This document shows positions 1 to 8,169 of a DNA stretch of 63,299 bases, in pieces (within the stretch, counting starts at the first letter, position 1; each line of letters begins with the position of its first letter). The position numbers were made by a program, and so were the translations under genes. Below the pieces are notes generated by a model. That model made no database searches and had not been told where the DNA came from. It saw only the letters and a list, made by a program, of their open reading frames with translations. Origin of the DNA: Bordetella sp. (GTDB taxonomy: Bacteria > Pseudomonadota > Alphaproteobacteria > Caulobacterales > Caulobacteraceae); assembly GCA_017308115.1 (NCBI GenBank), contig JAFKFS010000017.1, positions 1-63,299 on the forward strand. Reading direction: 5' to 3'.

Positions 1-193
1 TGGCGCCCTGGTCGCCGACCTGGCCGACGCAGCCCAGGATCAGGGCGTCGGCGGCGCGGGACGCATGGCCGCGGACTGCCAGGGCGTCGATCAGGCCGGT
101 GACCAGTTCCTGCGGCTTCAAGGCGGCCAGGCCGCCGTCGGGCCGCGCCCTGCCGCGCGGGGTGCGGACGGCGTCGTGGATATAGGCGCTCAC
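1..193 (-). CDS. Acetyl-CoA acyltransferase (thiolase), N-terminal part, cut by window edge
   Basis: Only the first 64 or so codons are present; the gene runs off the left edge. The translation begins SAYIHDAVRTPRGRA and continues with DALILGCVGQVGDQGA, the usual opening of thiolase family enzymes that cleave or form 3-ketoacyl-CoA with CoA. The catalytic Cys and His lie outside the window. The start is GTG at 193, overlapping the stop of the upstream carotenoid-oxygenase-type gene by four bases (GTGA), so the two are probably translationally coupled. Its presence suggests that the small operon feeds a beta-oxidation-like route. Family assignment is fairly secure; substrate unknown. Confidence 0.8.
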   Translation of the reverse strand, partial: MSAYIHDAVRTPRGRARPDGGLAALKPQELVTGLIDALAVRGHASRAADALILGCVGQVGDQGA

Positions 194-1659
194 CGGATCG
201 CTCCCTTCGCCATCTGATCGCCGCGCGCCCAGGTGCCGTGGAAGCCCGCAGGCACCCGCGCGGGCAGCATCACGCGCGCCACCGGCCCGGCCTCGAAATT
301 CTGGGCGTCGATCACCTGGACCTCCGAGCGGCCGGTGTTCTCGTCGGTGGCGAAGACGATGACATAGCCGTCGTCCTCGTCCTTGGCGTTCAGACGCGGG
401 GCGAAGGCGGGTTCCGAACCGAACATCTGCGGCTCGAAGTCATAGGTCCGGGCGCCGCCGCTGGTCAGGTCGTACTTGATCAGTCCCTTGAAGCGCTGCA
501 GCTGCGTCTTCGACATGGCGACGTGATAGGACCAGCGGGTCGGCTGGGCGGCGTAGTCCAGGTTGACCACGGGGAATTCGCCGATGCGGTCGTCCAACTG
601 CCGCTTCTTCACCTTGCCGGTGCGCATGTTCAGCCGCCATTCGACGGGCACGGCGTTCAGCGCCAGCACGTTCACCATGGCGGCGTAGGGGCCGTAGGCC
701 GGGTTCGGCGGATAGCCGTTGGGCGTCATCATGCAGGCGGTCATGACGACCTCGTCGCCTTCCTCCCAACTGTTGACGACGTGATAGATGTAGCAGCTGT
801 CGGTCTCGAACCAGCGGATCTGGTCGCCACGTCCCCGGCGCGGCGCCACGCCGAAGCGGGCGGGCTGGTCGGCGAAATGGATGTTCCACTGGCTGTTGCG
901 CAGGCCCGCCTCGGTGAAGACCACCGGCAGGTCGTGCAGGATGACGTAATTCTCGGTCAGCCCCATGTCGTGCGGCAAGCGCGGCCCCGGCAGTTCGACG
1001 CGCTCGAAATGGGTCAGTTCATTGTCGGCGCTGACCGTGCCGTAGGTCATCCACGGCTCGTAGAGGGAATAGTCGAAGAAGACGAACTCGCCGGTGCGCG
1101 GATCGACCTTGGAGTGGGCCGAGACGTGGCGCGGGAGCTTGCCGCCGAAGGTCTCGATCCCGATGGTCTCCAGGGTGCGTGCGTCCACCCGGACCGGATG
1201 GCCCGAGATGTACCACAGCGCCATCAGCGAGCCGTTGTGCACCACGACATCGGTGTTGGCGGTGTCCTTATAGACCTTGTCGCCGCGCGCCGAGGACGGG
1301 TCGGCCCGCGTCGAGGGATACATGACGCCGCCCGCGCCGCAGCTGCCGTTCAGGTCGGCGATGTTGTCCGGGGAACGGACGAAGCGGTTGCGGTATTCGG
1401 CCTTGCCGTTCTCGAAATGGACGGCGTGCAGCATGCCGTCGCCGTCGAACCAATGGTGCATCCCTTCGGGCGCGCGGGCCGGGTTCGGGCCGTTGCGATA
1501 GAAGCAGCCGTGAAGGTCCCTGGGGACCTCGCCGATGACCGGCAGCTCGAGCGCCGTCGTTTCCTTCGCCACAGGCTCATAGGCACCCTGGAGATAGGGA
1601 TTCAGCGTGTTCAACGGGCTGAGCGGACCGGTTTCGATCCGGCGGGCGTCGTCGGCCAT
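190..1659 (-). CDS. Carotenoid cleavage / lignostilbene-type dioxygenase
   Basis: A 489-residue member of the RPE65/carotenoid oxygenase family, non-heme Fe(II) enzymes that cleave a C=C bond of carotenoids, apocarotenoids or stilbenes with O2. Four candidate iron-ligand histidines are visible at about residues 182 (SAHSK), 230 (PHDM), 293 (YHVVN) and 474 (FHGTW), spaced as in the family, and the N-terminal FYRNGPNP motif is present. A longer frame opens at 1725, but ATG 1659 is preceded by a good GGAAGG ribosome site and gives the usual MADD-type start. It is followed with a GTGA overlap by a thiolase and preceded by an SDR 91 bases upstream, suggesting aldehyde product oxidation and CoA-linked degradation. 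Substrate not predictable. Confidence 0.9.
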   Translation of the reverse strand: MADDARRIETGPLSPLNTLNPYLQGAYEPVAKETTALELPVIGEVPRDLHGCFYRNGPNPARAPEGMHHWFDGDGMLHAVHFENGKAEYRNRFVRSPDNIADLNGSCGAGGVMYPSTRADPSSARGDKVYKDTANTDVVVHNGSLMALWYISGHPVRVDARTLETIGIETFGGKLPRHVSAHSKVDPRTGEFVFFDYSLYEPWMTYGTVSADNELTHFERVELPGPRLPHDMGLTENYVILHDLPVVFTEAGLRNSQWNIHFADQPARFGVAPRRGRGDQIRWFETDSCYIYHVVNSWEEGDEVVMTACMMTPNGYPPNPAYGPYAAMVNVLALNAVPVEWRLNMRTGKVKKRQLDDRIGEFPVVNLDYAAQPTRWSYHVAMSKTQLQRFKGLIKYDLTSGGARTYDFEPQMFGSEPAFAPRLNAKDEDDGYVIVFATDENTGRSEVQVIDAQNFEAGPVARVMLPARVPAGFHGTWARGDQMAKGAIR

Positions 1660-1750
1660 GACGGCTGTTCCTTCCCTGTGCGGAGGCGCGACCGCGCCGC
1701 ATTTATGCTTGTTTAAGCGGACCATGAAGTGTTCGGTTTTTTAACGCAAG

Positions 1751-2650
1751 TCACTTCGTCACGGTCGCGAGCCTCGCGGCTTCCATCAACTGATCGAAGG
1801 CGGCGTTGCCGTCGCTGAAGGTCCTCCAGCCGTCCAAAGCCGTCAGCTCCGCGGCCTGGGCCGACAGTTCATCGGGCGACGGCGCGTCCGAAAACACCAG
1901 CCCTGGCCCCTCGATCCGGGCGGCGGGACGGACGACGCCGGCGCCGGCGACCAGGGTCTGGCCGTTCAGCGGGCAGGCGGGCGACATCAGCCAACTGGCG
2001 ACCGGCGCGACCCGCTCCGGGCCCATGCGGGCGGCGCTGGCTTCGTCCAGGTATTCGGCGGTCATGCCGGTGGCGGCGTAGGGGGCCAGGGCGTTGCAGG
2101 CCACGCCCTGGGCTGCGCCTTCAAGGGCGATGACCCGCATCAGGCCGATCAGCGCCGCCTTGGACGAGGAATAGGCCGCCATCCCGCGCACCCCGTGCAG
2201 GCCCGCCGCCGAGGTCGACATCAGAATCCGTCCGGATCCCTGCGCCCTGAAATGGCGATAGATGGCCAGGGTCGGCGTCAGGGAGCCGAAGAAGTTGACC
2301 TCGAACACCTGCCGGAAGGCCTCGGCGGTCTGTTTGTGCAGGGCGCGGGCTTCCGGCGCGCCGGCGTTGTTCAGCAGACCGTCGATCCGGCCGAAGGCGT
2401 CCAGCGCGGCTTCCAGCAGCCGCTCGCCGGAATCGGCCGCCTCGACCGCCAGGGGCGCGGCGACGGCGCGACCGCCGAGGGCGACGATCTCGGCCACGAC
2501 GGCCTCGGCCGAGCCGGGGGCGTCGGCCGCGCGAGGGCGGGTGTTGACCACGACGCGGGCGCCGCGTCGGGCCAGATCCAGAGCATAGGCCCGGCCCAGG
2601 CCGCGCCCGGCGCCGGTGACGACGATCACCTGATCCTGAAGATGGCTCAT
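1751..2650 (-). CDS. Short-chain dehydrogenase/reductase (SDR)
   Basis: A 299-residue classical SDR. The nucleotide-binding TGAGRGLG motif is at residues 12-19, NNAG near 95, and the catalytic Tyr160-x3-Lys164 pair (YSSSK) follows a serine near 145-147. It should oxidise or reduce a hydroxy/keto group with NAD(P). The length and the C-terminal extension of about 60 residues resemble SDRs of the 17-beta-HSD4/MFE type, which act on acyl-CoAs or steroid-like molecules. The start at 2650 overlaps the stop of the upstream DUF1295 gene by four bases (ATGA). The much longer frame extending to 3418 is a shadow over that gene. Physiological substrate unknown. Confidence 0.88.
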   Translation of the reverse strand: MSHLQDQVIVVTGAGRGLGRAYALDLARRGARVVVNTRPRAADAPGSAEAVVAEIVALGGRAVAAPLAVEAADSGERLLEAALDAFGRIDGLLNNAGAPEARALHKQTAEAFRQVFEVNFFGSLTPTLAIYRHFRAQGSGRILMSTSAAGLHGVRGMAAYSSSKAALIGLMRVIALEGAAQGVACNALAPYAATGMTAEYLDEASAARMGPERVAPVASWLMSPACPLNGQTLVAGAGVVRPAARIEGPGLVFSDAPSPDELSAQAAELTALDGWRTFSDGNAAFDQLMEAARLATVTK

Positions 2651-3627
2651 GCGTCCGCGCCTTCGGTCCCTGCCGTGGCCCTGGGGCGCGGCCACGGCAG
2701 GAAGCGCGGCGTGCGAGCGCAATAGGCCGCCCAGGCCTCGGGCCGGGTGCGCGCCATATGCTGTTCCTTGAACGGCGCCGCCGAGGCGTAGCCCATGAAC
2801 CAGCTGGCGTAGAGCGGGGCGAAGGCCGTGACCCAGCCCCAGGGGTGGGCCAGGGCCAGCACGAACCAGCCCGCCCACATGACGCTTTCGCCGAGGTAGT
2901 TGGGATGGCGCACGAAGGCCCAGACGCCGCGGTCCAGCAGGCGCCCTTTGTTGGCGAGCTCGCGCTTGAAGGCTTTCAGCTGGCGGTCGGCCGACGCTTG
3001 GAGCGCGAAGCCCGCAAGCCAGAGGGCGGCGCCGGCCAGCAACACGGCGCGCGAGCGCGGGGCGGGCGCGGTCAGGATGAAGGCGAAGGGCGCGCACCAC
3101 AGCCATACGGTCACGCCCTGAAGCAGATGGACCTGAAAGGCGCTCCACCACAGCCAGGTTGGACCGAAGCTCTTGCGCCAGTGGGCGTAGGGCTGGCGCT
3201 CGGCATGGGCGTTGTGACCCCAGGTCTGCACCGTCAGGCGCAGCGACCAGAGGGCGAGGCTGGTCAGGAACAAGCCGCTGAACAGGTCCAGCGGGCGCCC
3301 CGCCAGGGCGAAGGCCGTCCCGGCCGCCGCGACCGGCGCCAGGGGATAGGCCACGTCCATCAGCCCATGGTTGCGGCGCAGGGTCCCCGCCAGCCACCCC
3401 AGGGCGACGACGGCGCATACGCCGCCCCCGCAGGCGATCCAGATTAACAAGCTTTCACGAAGCGGCGAGGGCGGGGTCGCGAAGGCTGCGGCGAAGGCCG
3501 CCAGCGGAGCCGTCATCATTGCATAATGCCATGCTTTCCCGCGTGTTTTCTTCGGCATCAGGAAGAGCCAGGCCGCCGCCAGGCAAATCCAGGCCAGGGC
3601 CGCAAACGTCCATGCATCCCATCTCAA
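2647..3627 (-). CDS. DUF1295 (steroid 5-alpha-reductase-like) integral membrane protein
   Basis: A membrane protein of about 326 residues with many hydrophobic helices. Its C-terminal half carries the DUF1295 signature FVRHPNYLGE and a preceding ADRQLKAFK segment, as in isoprenylcysteine methyltransferase / steroid reductase-like proteins thought to bind NADPH. I place the start at TTG 3627 because an AGAAGGAG ribosome site lies 7 bases before it; an ATG at 3654 has no such site and would lie inside the direct repeats. It is the first gene of the leftward operon with the SDR, coupled by ATGA. A second DUF1295 paralogue sits at 17235-18041. A role in terpenoid or steroid double-bond reduction is an inference only. 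Confidence 0.8.
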   Translation of the reverse strand: MRWDAWTFAALAWICLAAAWLFLMPKKTRGKAWHYAMMTAPLAAFAAAFATPPSPLRESLLIWIACGGGVCAVVALGWLAGTLRRNHGLMDVAYPLAPVAAAGTAFALAGRPLDLFSGLFLTSLALWSLRLTVQTWGHNAHAERQPYAHWRKSFGPTWLWWSAFQVHLLQGVTVWLWCAPFAFILTAPAPRSRAVLLAGAALWLAGFALQASADRQLKAFKRELANKGRLLDRGVWAFVRHPNYLGESVMWAGWFVLALAHPWGWVTAFAPLYASWFMGYASAAPFKEQHMARTRPEAWAAYCARTPRFLPWPRPRATAGTEGADA

Positions 3628-3645
3628 GGCGCCGCTCCTTCTAAT

Positions 3646-3667
3646 GACTTGCATAAAAAGACTTGCA
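3646..3667. repeat. Direct repeat GACTTGCA, two copies 14 bases apart
   Basis: GACTTGCA occurs at 3646-3653 and 3660-3667 in the divergent promoter region between the DUF1295 operon (leftwards) and the TonB receptor (rightwards). Tandem copies in such a place may be a regulator site, for example for the HxlR protein encoded at 6020-6967. No consensus I know matches it. Confidence 0.45.
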
Positions 3668-3746
3668 AAGATGGTTCGCTAGCGCAAGCTTCATTCGACC
3701 GAGGGAGCATCCGATCAACGGAGCCGGGGAGGTCAGGGAGCGAAAC

Positions 3747-5948
3747 ATGAGAAAGACCGCATTCAGCGCGTCGGCCGCCACGCTGCTGCTGGCGGCGGGC
3801 CTGGCCGCGCCGGCCATGGCGCAATCCGCGCAGTCCGAGACCGCCGTCACGGTCGGCGACGTCGTCGTGACGGCCCAGCGCCGCGAGCAGAGCCTTCAGG
3901 AGGTGCCGATCGCCATCACCGCCTTCAACGCCGAGGCGCTTGAGCGGACGGCCGCGACCGGCATTCAGGATGTCGCGGGCAAGGCGCCGGGCGTGACGCT
4001 GACCCAGTTTAACATCGGCGAGCCGCAGATCTTCATCCGCGGCGTCGGCACCACCAGCGATTCCGCCGCCAGCGATCCGTCCATCGGCGTGTCGATCGAC
4101 GAGGTCTCCATCGGCCGCGCGGGCGCCAGCTCCCTGGCCTTCCTGGACATCGAACGGGTCGAAATCCTGCGGGGGCCGCAAGGAACCCTGTACGGCCGCA
4201 ACGCCTCGGGCGGCGCCCTGAACGTCTATACGAAGAAGCCGCGCTTCGAGGATTCCGCTCAGGTGACAGGCCGTCTGGGCAGTTTCGACGAGCGCGGAGT
4301 CGAAGGGATCCTGAACCGCCAGTTGGGCGAGGACACGGCCGGACGCCTGGCCCTGCGCTGGAACAAGAACGACGGCTATGCCGAAAGCCTGCCCAGCGGT
4401 CGCAGACTGGAAGGCGGTGAGCAATTCGGCGCGCGGGCCCAGGTTCTGCACAACGCCGGGGCGTGGAGCTTCCTGGGCGGCGTCGACTATTCCAAGGACG
4501 ACATGCAGGGGCACGCGCGGATTCCCGTCGTCGCCTCATCGACCCCTGCGCCCTTCGTGGCCCTCATCAACACCCTGCGCGCCGGCATGGACGTGCGACA
4601 GAGCTTCTCCTCTCCGGACAACTATCAGAAGCGCGAGAACTGGGGCCTGACGGGGCGGGCGGAATGGTCGGGCGCCGAGCATTTCGACGTGGTCTCCCTG
4701 ACCTCGTACCGCAACAACGACTATAGCTGGCGCGAAAACCTGGGCGGGCTGCCGTTCCCGGGCTTCCCCCTGGCGGTGGATGACCGCGCCCAGGAGACCG
4801 CCAAGCAGATCAGCCAGGAATTCCGCCTGACGTCCAAGGCCGGATCGAACATCGACTGGGTCGCCGGCCTCTACATGTTCCGCGAAGAGGTGGAACGGTC
4901 CGAGCGGTTCCTGGTCCAGACGGCCCTGCCGATCGCGCCGCCTTCGTTGGGCGGCGACACGACCTTCAACCAGGACGCCACCAACAGCAGCTACGCCGTC
5001 TTCGGCCAGGCCAATATTCCGTTCGCCGAGATATGGGAACTGACCCTGGGCGCGCGCTGGACGCATGACAAGCGCGAGGTGCATCAGGTGGCCCTGGATA
5101 ATGAAGGCGGCGCCAATCCTCCCGCCGGGATTCCGCTGGGACCCACGGGGCAGCCGTATGACGTCAGGGCGGACGTTTCCTTCGAGGAGCCGACATGGAA
5201 GCTGGCGCTGGCGGTGGAGCCGCTGGACAATATGCGGTTCTACGTCAGCTATGACCGGGGGTATAAGGCGGGCGCCTATTCCAGCGGCTCTCAGACCGGC
5301 GTCCAGGCGACGACGCCGTTGCGCTCGGAACTGCTCGACAACTATGAGATCGGGGCCAAGACCACCTTGGCGGGCGGACGGCTGCGTCTGAACGCGGCGG
5401 CCTTCATGCTCGATTACACGGACCTTCAGGTCTATGAACTGCTGGGCCTGACCCTGGTCACCTCCAACGCCGAGGCCGAGGTGCGCGGCTTCGAGGTCGA
5501 GACGGCGCTGGCGGTGAACCACAACATCACCATCGGGGGCTCCTATACCCGGCTGGACGCCGAATTCACCTCGAACGCGGTGTCCGGGAATCTGGCGCTG
5601 CCTTATGACGGCAACGTCCTGCCGCGTTCGCCGGAGAGCCAGTTCACCCTCTATGCCGACGGCCAGTGGGACGCCTTCGGCGGCGTCCTGGCGGCCCGCG
5701 CGGACTACCAATGGACGGACGATTTCTATTTCGATCCGTCAAACGCGCCCGAAGTCCTGGTGCCGTCCTACGGCCTCGTCAGCGCCTTTGCGTCGTGGGA
5801 ATCGCCGAACGGCCTGAAGTTCTCGGTGTACGGCAAGAATCTCGGCGATGAGGCGTATCGGCAGCACATCATCAAGAACGCCAACATCGGCTTCAGCGTC
5901 TTCGGCGCGCCGCGCTCATTCGGCGTCGCGGTCACCAAGGCCTTCTGA
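3747..5948 (+). CDS. TonB-dependent outer-membrane receptor
   Basis: A 733-residue outer-membrane active transporter. It has a clear signal peptide (MRKTAFSASA...ending AMAQ near residue 25), a plug domain beginning with DVVVTAQRREQSLQEVPIAI, the [12 protein letters not shown] plug motif near residue 145, and a beta-barrel ending in aromatic F (VTKAF). This subgroup is abundant in Caulobacterales and Sphingomonadales and imports large hydrophobic or complex substrates. An upstream ATG-like start at 3663 is rejected because the signal peptide begins at 3747, preceded by a GGGAG-type site. It diverges from the DUF1295/SDR/carotenoid-oxygenase operon, so it probably takes up that operon's substrate. 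The ligand is unknown. Confidence 0.93.
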   Translation: MRKTAFSASAATLLLAAGLAAPAMAQSAQSETAVTVGDVVVTAQRREQSLQEVPIAITAFNAEALERTAATGIQDVAGKAPGVTLTQFNIGEPQIFIRGVGTTSDSAASDPSIGVSIDEVSIGRAGASSLAFLDIERVEILRGPQGTLYGRNASGGALNVYTKKPRFEDSAQVTGRLGSFDERGVEGILNRQLGEDTAGRLALRWNKNDGYAESLPSGRRLEGGEQFGARAQVLHNAGAWSFLGGVDYSKDDMQGHARIPVVASSTPAPFVALINTLRAGMDVRQSFSSPDNYQKRENWGLTGRAEWSGAEHFDVVSLTSYRNNDYSWRENLGGLPFPGFPLAVDDRAQETAKQISQEFRLTSKAGSNIDWVAGLYMFREEVERSERFLVQTALPIAPPSLGGDTTFNQDATNSSYAVFGQANIPFAEIWELTLGARWTHDKREVHQVALDNEGGANPPAGIPLGPTGQPYDVRADVSFEEPTWKLALAVEPLDNMRFYVSYDRGYKAGAYSSGSQTGVQATTPLRSELLDNYEIGAKTTLAGGRLRLNAAAFMLDYTDLQVYELLGLTLVTSNAEAEVRGFEVETALAVNHNITIGGSYTRLDAEFTSNAVSGNLALPYDGNVLPRSPESQFTLYADGQWDAFGGVLAARADYQWTDDFYFDPSNAPEVLVPSYGLVSAFASWESPNGLKFSVYGKNLGDEAYRQHIIKNANIGFSVFGAPRSFGVAVTKAF

Positions 5949-5970
5949 TCCGGCCGTCCCTGACGACTCG

Positions 5971-6003
5971 CCGCCCGTCCGACTTCGCGTCGGCGGGCGG
6001 TTT
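5971..6003. terminator. Rho-independent terminator between convergent genes
   Basis: A GC-rich stem (CCGCCCGTCCGAC pairing with GTCGGCGGGCGG, one bulge) around a TTCG-type loop is followed by TTT. It lies 22 bases after the TonB receptor stop and just before the stop of the convergent HxlR gene. The short T run makes it a moderate candidate. Confidence 0.6.
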
Positions 6004-6019
6004 CCCGTCGCATCTTCGA

Positions 6020-6967
6020 TCAGCTTCCGGCCCGGGCGGCCGCTTCGATCTCCCAACGGATGCGGCGCGGATCCATGGGTTCGCCGCTGGACAGGTCGCA
6101 GACCACCGGGGCGATGATCTCGCCGTTGGCGCGGTCGATCAGGCTCAGGGGCGCCTCGTCCGGCCCGACCAGCCAGCGCTGGCTCCAGCCGTGCATGGCC
6201 AGGACGATGGGATAGAGGGCCTGTCCCGCCTGGGTCAGCCTGTATTCGAACCGCATGGGCGCCGTCTGATAGGGCCGTTTCTCCAGCACCCCGTGCAACA
6301 CGAGGCGATTCAGGCGGTCGGCCAGGATATTGGTCGCCACGCCAAGGGCGGCGTGAATCTCGTCGAAGCGGCGCAGGCGGAAATAGGCGGCCGAAAGGAC
6401 GGCCCAGCTCCAGTAGTCGCCCATGATCTCGGTCGAGCGGTCGATGATGGGGCGATCCGTCTCGATCGGCGCGGAACGGCGGCGCCGCGAGGTCGGCGGT
6501 GGAATGACGACCAGCCCCGGACCCGGCTTCCAGTCGATCTTGTCGGCCTTCACCTCTACGCCGTGCGGGCGGGTGAGGACGGCCGGCGTCAGCCGACGCC
6601 CGCTCTCCCGGTCGAAGAAGGCGATGGCGTAGCGTTCCTGAAGCGGCGACTGGGCCCAGACCTTCTCCCACTGCCCCTGGACGACAGCCACGCCGAACAT
6701 GTCCAGCCCCATTTCGGTCAGGCGGTATTCGGTGCGGGTTCCGATCTGGACCTGTGTCTGCTTCAGCAGGCCCGCGGCCACCAGTTTCTGCAGCCGGTCG
6801 GTCAGCACGCTCCGGGGGGTGCCGAGGCGTTCACGCCACACGCCGAACCGCCGCACGCCGTAAAAGGCCTCTCGCATGATCAACTGCGTCCAGGCGTCGC
6901 CGGTGATGGCGAAGGCGCGCGCGACCGGATTGCCCATGATCAGTGAACGGATGTCGGGCTCGGTCAA
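6020..6967 (-). CDS. Tandem HxlR-type winged-helix transcriptional regulator
   Basis: A 315-residue protein containing two HxlR-like winged-helix modules. The first (residues about 12-100) contains GDAWTQLIMREAFYGVRRF and LTDRLQKLVAAGLL followed by YRLTEMG. The second (about 185-275) contains MGDYWSWAVLSAAYFRLRRF, LADRLNRLVLHGVL and YRLTQAG. Normal HxlR proteins are about 110-150 residues and dimerise, so this looks like a covalent pseudo-dimer plus a linker and a C-terminal tail. The start is TTG 6967; ATG 6937 is an alternative, and neither has a strong ribosome site. It is convergent with the TonB receptor and is the nearest regulator to the carotenoid-oxygenase locus. Ligand and targets are unknown. 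Confidence 0.85.
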   Translation of the reverse strand: MTEPDIRSLIMGNPVARAFAITGDAWTQLIMREAFYGVRRFGVWRERLGTPRSVLTDRLQKLVAAGLLKQTQVQIGTRTEYRLTEMGLDMFGVAVVQGQWEKVWAQSPLQERYAIAFFDRESGRRLTPAVLTRPHGVEVKADKIDWKPGPGLVVIPPPTSRRRRSAPIETDRPIIDRSTEIMGDYWSWAVLSAAYFRLRRFDEIHAALGVATNILADRLNRLVLHGVLEKRPYQTAPMRFEYRLTQAGQALYPIVLAMHGWSQRWLVGPDEAPLSLIDRANGEIIAPVVCDLSSGEPMDPRRIRWEIEAAARAGS

Positions 6968-7316
6968 ATCCGTACCTGGCTGGATGTGGGACTTGGAATG
7001 GCGGGCGATCGGCCCTCTCGGCTCCGGTGGCCGCGTGAGCTTGCGTCGTCTGACCTATCGGCAGACGGCGTTACAGTCAAACGACCTCCATCAGCCCCGA
7101 TGGCCGGGCGCTGCGGGGTTTTGCGAGGCGCAGGAGGGGCGTCGACAGAACGGCGATGGTCACGCTGACGAATAGGACGGGCAGCCTCCATGCGGCCGCG
7201 CCCGAGCTGTCGGGGGTGAAGACCGGTTGCGGGCTCGGACAGCCGTCTGGGCCATCGCCGTCCTCCGCGCCCGCGGCGTCCGTCCGCGCGCGCGTCGCGG
7301 ACGGATCGGGCGGGCG
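6968..7316. other. Intergenic stretch without a convincing gene
   Basis: About 350 bases with no ORF that has a plausible start, ribosome site or recognisable protein. The left part must hold the promoter of the tandem HxlR gene. Read leftwards in frame after the TGA of the PepSY gene, an open stretch down to about 7077 encodes a proline-rich segment and one hydrophobic helix but has no start codon of its own (see findings). Confidence 0.5.
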
Positions 7317-7682
7317 TCAGTCGTCCCAGCGATCATCGTCGTGACGATCGATTCTCGAGGCCAGGACCCGGCGACCGGCGACGTCCATCAGCACGTCGAT
7401 CTCACGGCCGCGCGCGTCCACGCCCTCGACTTTCAGCCGGCCGTCGTCACGCTCGACCTCCAGCACCCGGACGACGCCCGCCGCCCGCAGGGCCGCCTGG
7501 TTCGGGCGCGGCATGGGACCGTGGCGGCGGCGGTCGTCGCGGTCGTCGTCCCATCGGGCGTAGGCCCAGAAGTCGTCGGCGGCGGCGCGCGGCGCGTCGG
7601 GCGCCTTCTGCGCCGGCGCGGCGACGGCCGCGCCGCCGGCCATGAGCAGGGCGAGCGCGCAAAGGGGGGCGTGCAACTTCAT
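7317..7682 (-). CDS. Small secreted PepSY-domain protein
   Basis: A 121-residue exported protein. It has a typical signal peptide (MKLHAPLCALALLMAGGAAVA, cleavage near residue 23), an Asp/Arg-rich middle, and a C-terminal PepSY-like beta-alpha-beta region (VRVLEVERDDGRLKVEGVDARG followed by IDVLMDVAGRRVLA). PepSY domains are small periplasmic modules often linked to sensing or protease inhibition. Start 7682 is supported by an AGGAG site; a longer frame to 7811 is rejected. It diverges from a second PepSY gene and a two-component operon, so it may be a target or accessory of that system. Molecular role unknown. Confidence 0.78.
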   Translation of the reverse strand: MKLHAPLCALALLMAGGAAVAAPAQKAPDAPRAAADDFWAYARWDDDRDDRRRHGPMPRPNQAALRAAGVVRVLEVERDDGRLKVEGVDARGREIDVLMDVAGRRVLASRIDRHDDDRWDD

Positions 7683-7804
7683 TTCGGGTCTCCTAGAAAG
7701 GCGCCGCGATCCGGCGATGAGGCGACCATGGCGGACGCTTCCTGACGGCCCCGTCACGCCGGTCGTCAGCGAAGCGTCAGCAAGCCTGGCGCAAAGGTCG
7801 AGAC

Positions 7805-8167
7805 GTGACACGATACGGCTTGCTCATTCTGGCGACGGCGTTCGCCCTGGCTTCCTGCGAGCGTGAAACGGCGGAAGGCCGACGCTCGCCTCCCGCGCCC
7901 GCGCCGATCGGGAGCCCGGAAGCCGTGTCCGGCGGAAACGAGCTCCCGGCGTTCGACGCGCCTCTAGGGGAGGGCGAGAGGCTGCCCCTGGCGCGGGTGC
8001 TGGCCATCGTCGGCGCCCGGGTTCCCGGCGATGTGATCGAGGTCGAGCTCGATGCGGACGGCGGGCGGGAAGCCTATGAGGTCACCGTCCTGACGGCCCG
8101 GGACCGCCGGATCGAGATCACCCTGGATGCGCGCACGGGCCGGATCATCGACAGCGAAGAGGATTGA
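7805..8167 (+). CDS. PepSY-domain lipoprotein
   Basis: A 120-residue predicted lipoprotein. The N-terminal signal ends in a lipobox (ALASC, Cys at about residue 18), followed by a Pro/Gly-rich linker and a C-terminal PepSY-like domain (GDVIEVELDADGGREAYEVTVLTARDRR ending ARTGRIIDSEED, written here in part). Start is GTG 7805. It ends two bases before the response-regulator gene, so it is the first gene of the two-component operon; such arrangements suggest that the lipoprotein modulates the sensor kinase. It pairs divergently with another PepSY gene at 7317-7682. Confidence 0.8.
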   Translation: MTRYGLLILATAFALASCERETAEGRRSPPAPAPIGSPEAVSGGNELPAFDAPLGEGERLPLARVLAIVGARVPGDVIEVELDADGGREAYEVTVLTARDRRIEITLDARTGRIIDSEED

Positions 8168-8169
8168 GG

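Noticed and set aside
238-1716. 492-codon open frame on the plus strand opposite the carotenoid oxygenase
   Set aside because: Antisense shadow of high-GC coding DNA; no domain, while the minus strand encodes a full family protein with all iron ligands.
3628-3746. Possible TetR-type operator in the first TonB/DUF1295 promoter region
   Set aside because: No ACC-N4-GGT dyad is present; only the GACTTGCA direct repeats, so this locus is not placed in the F420 regulon.
4536-5711. 391-codon minus-strand frame across the TonB receptor
   Set aside because: Shadow ORF with low-complexity Arg/Gly/Gln composition; the receptor on the plus strand is complete.
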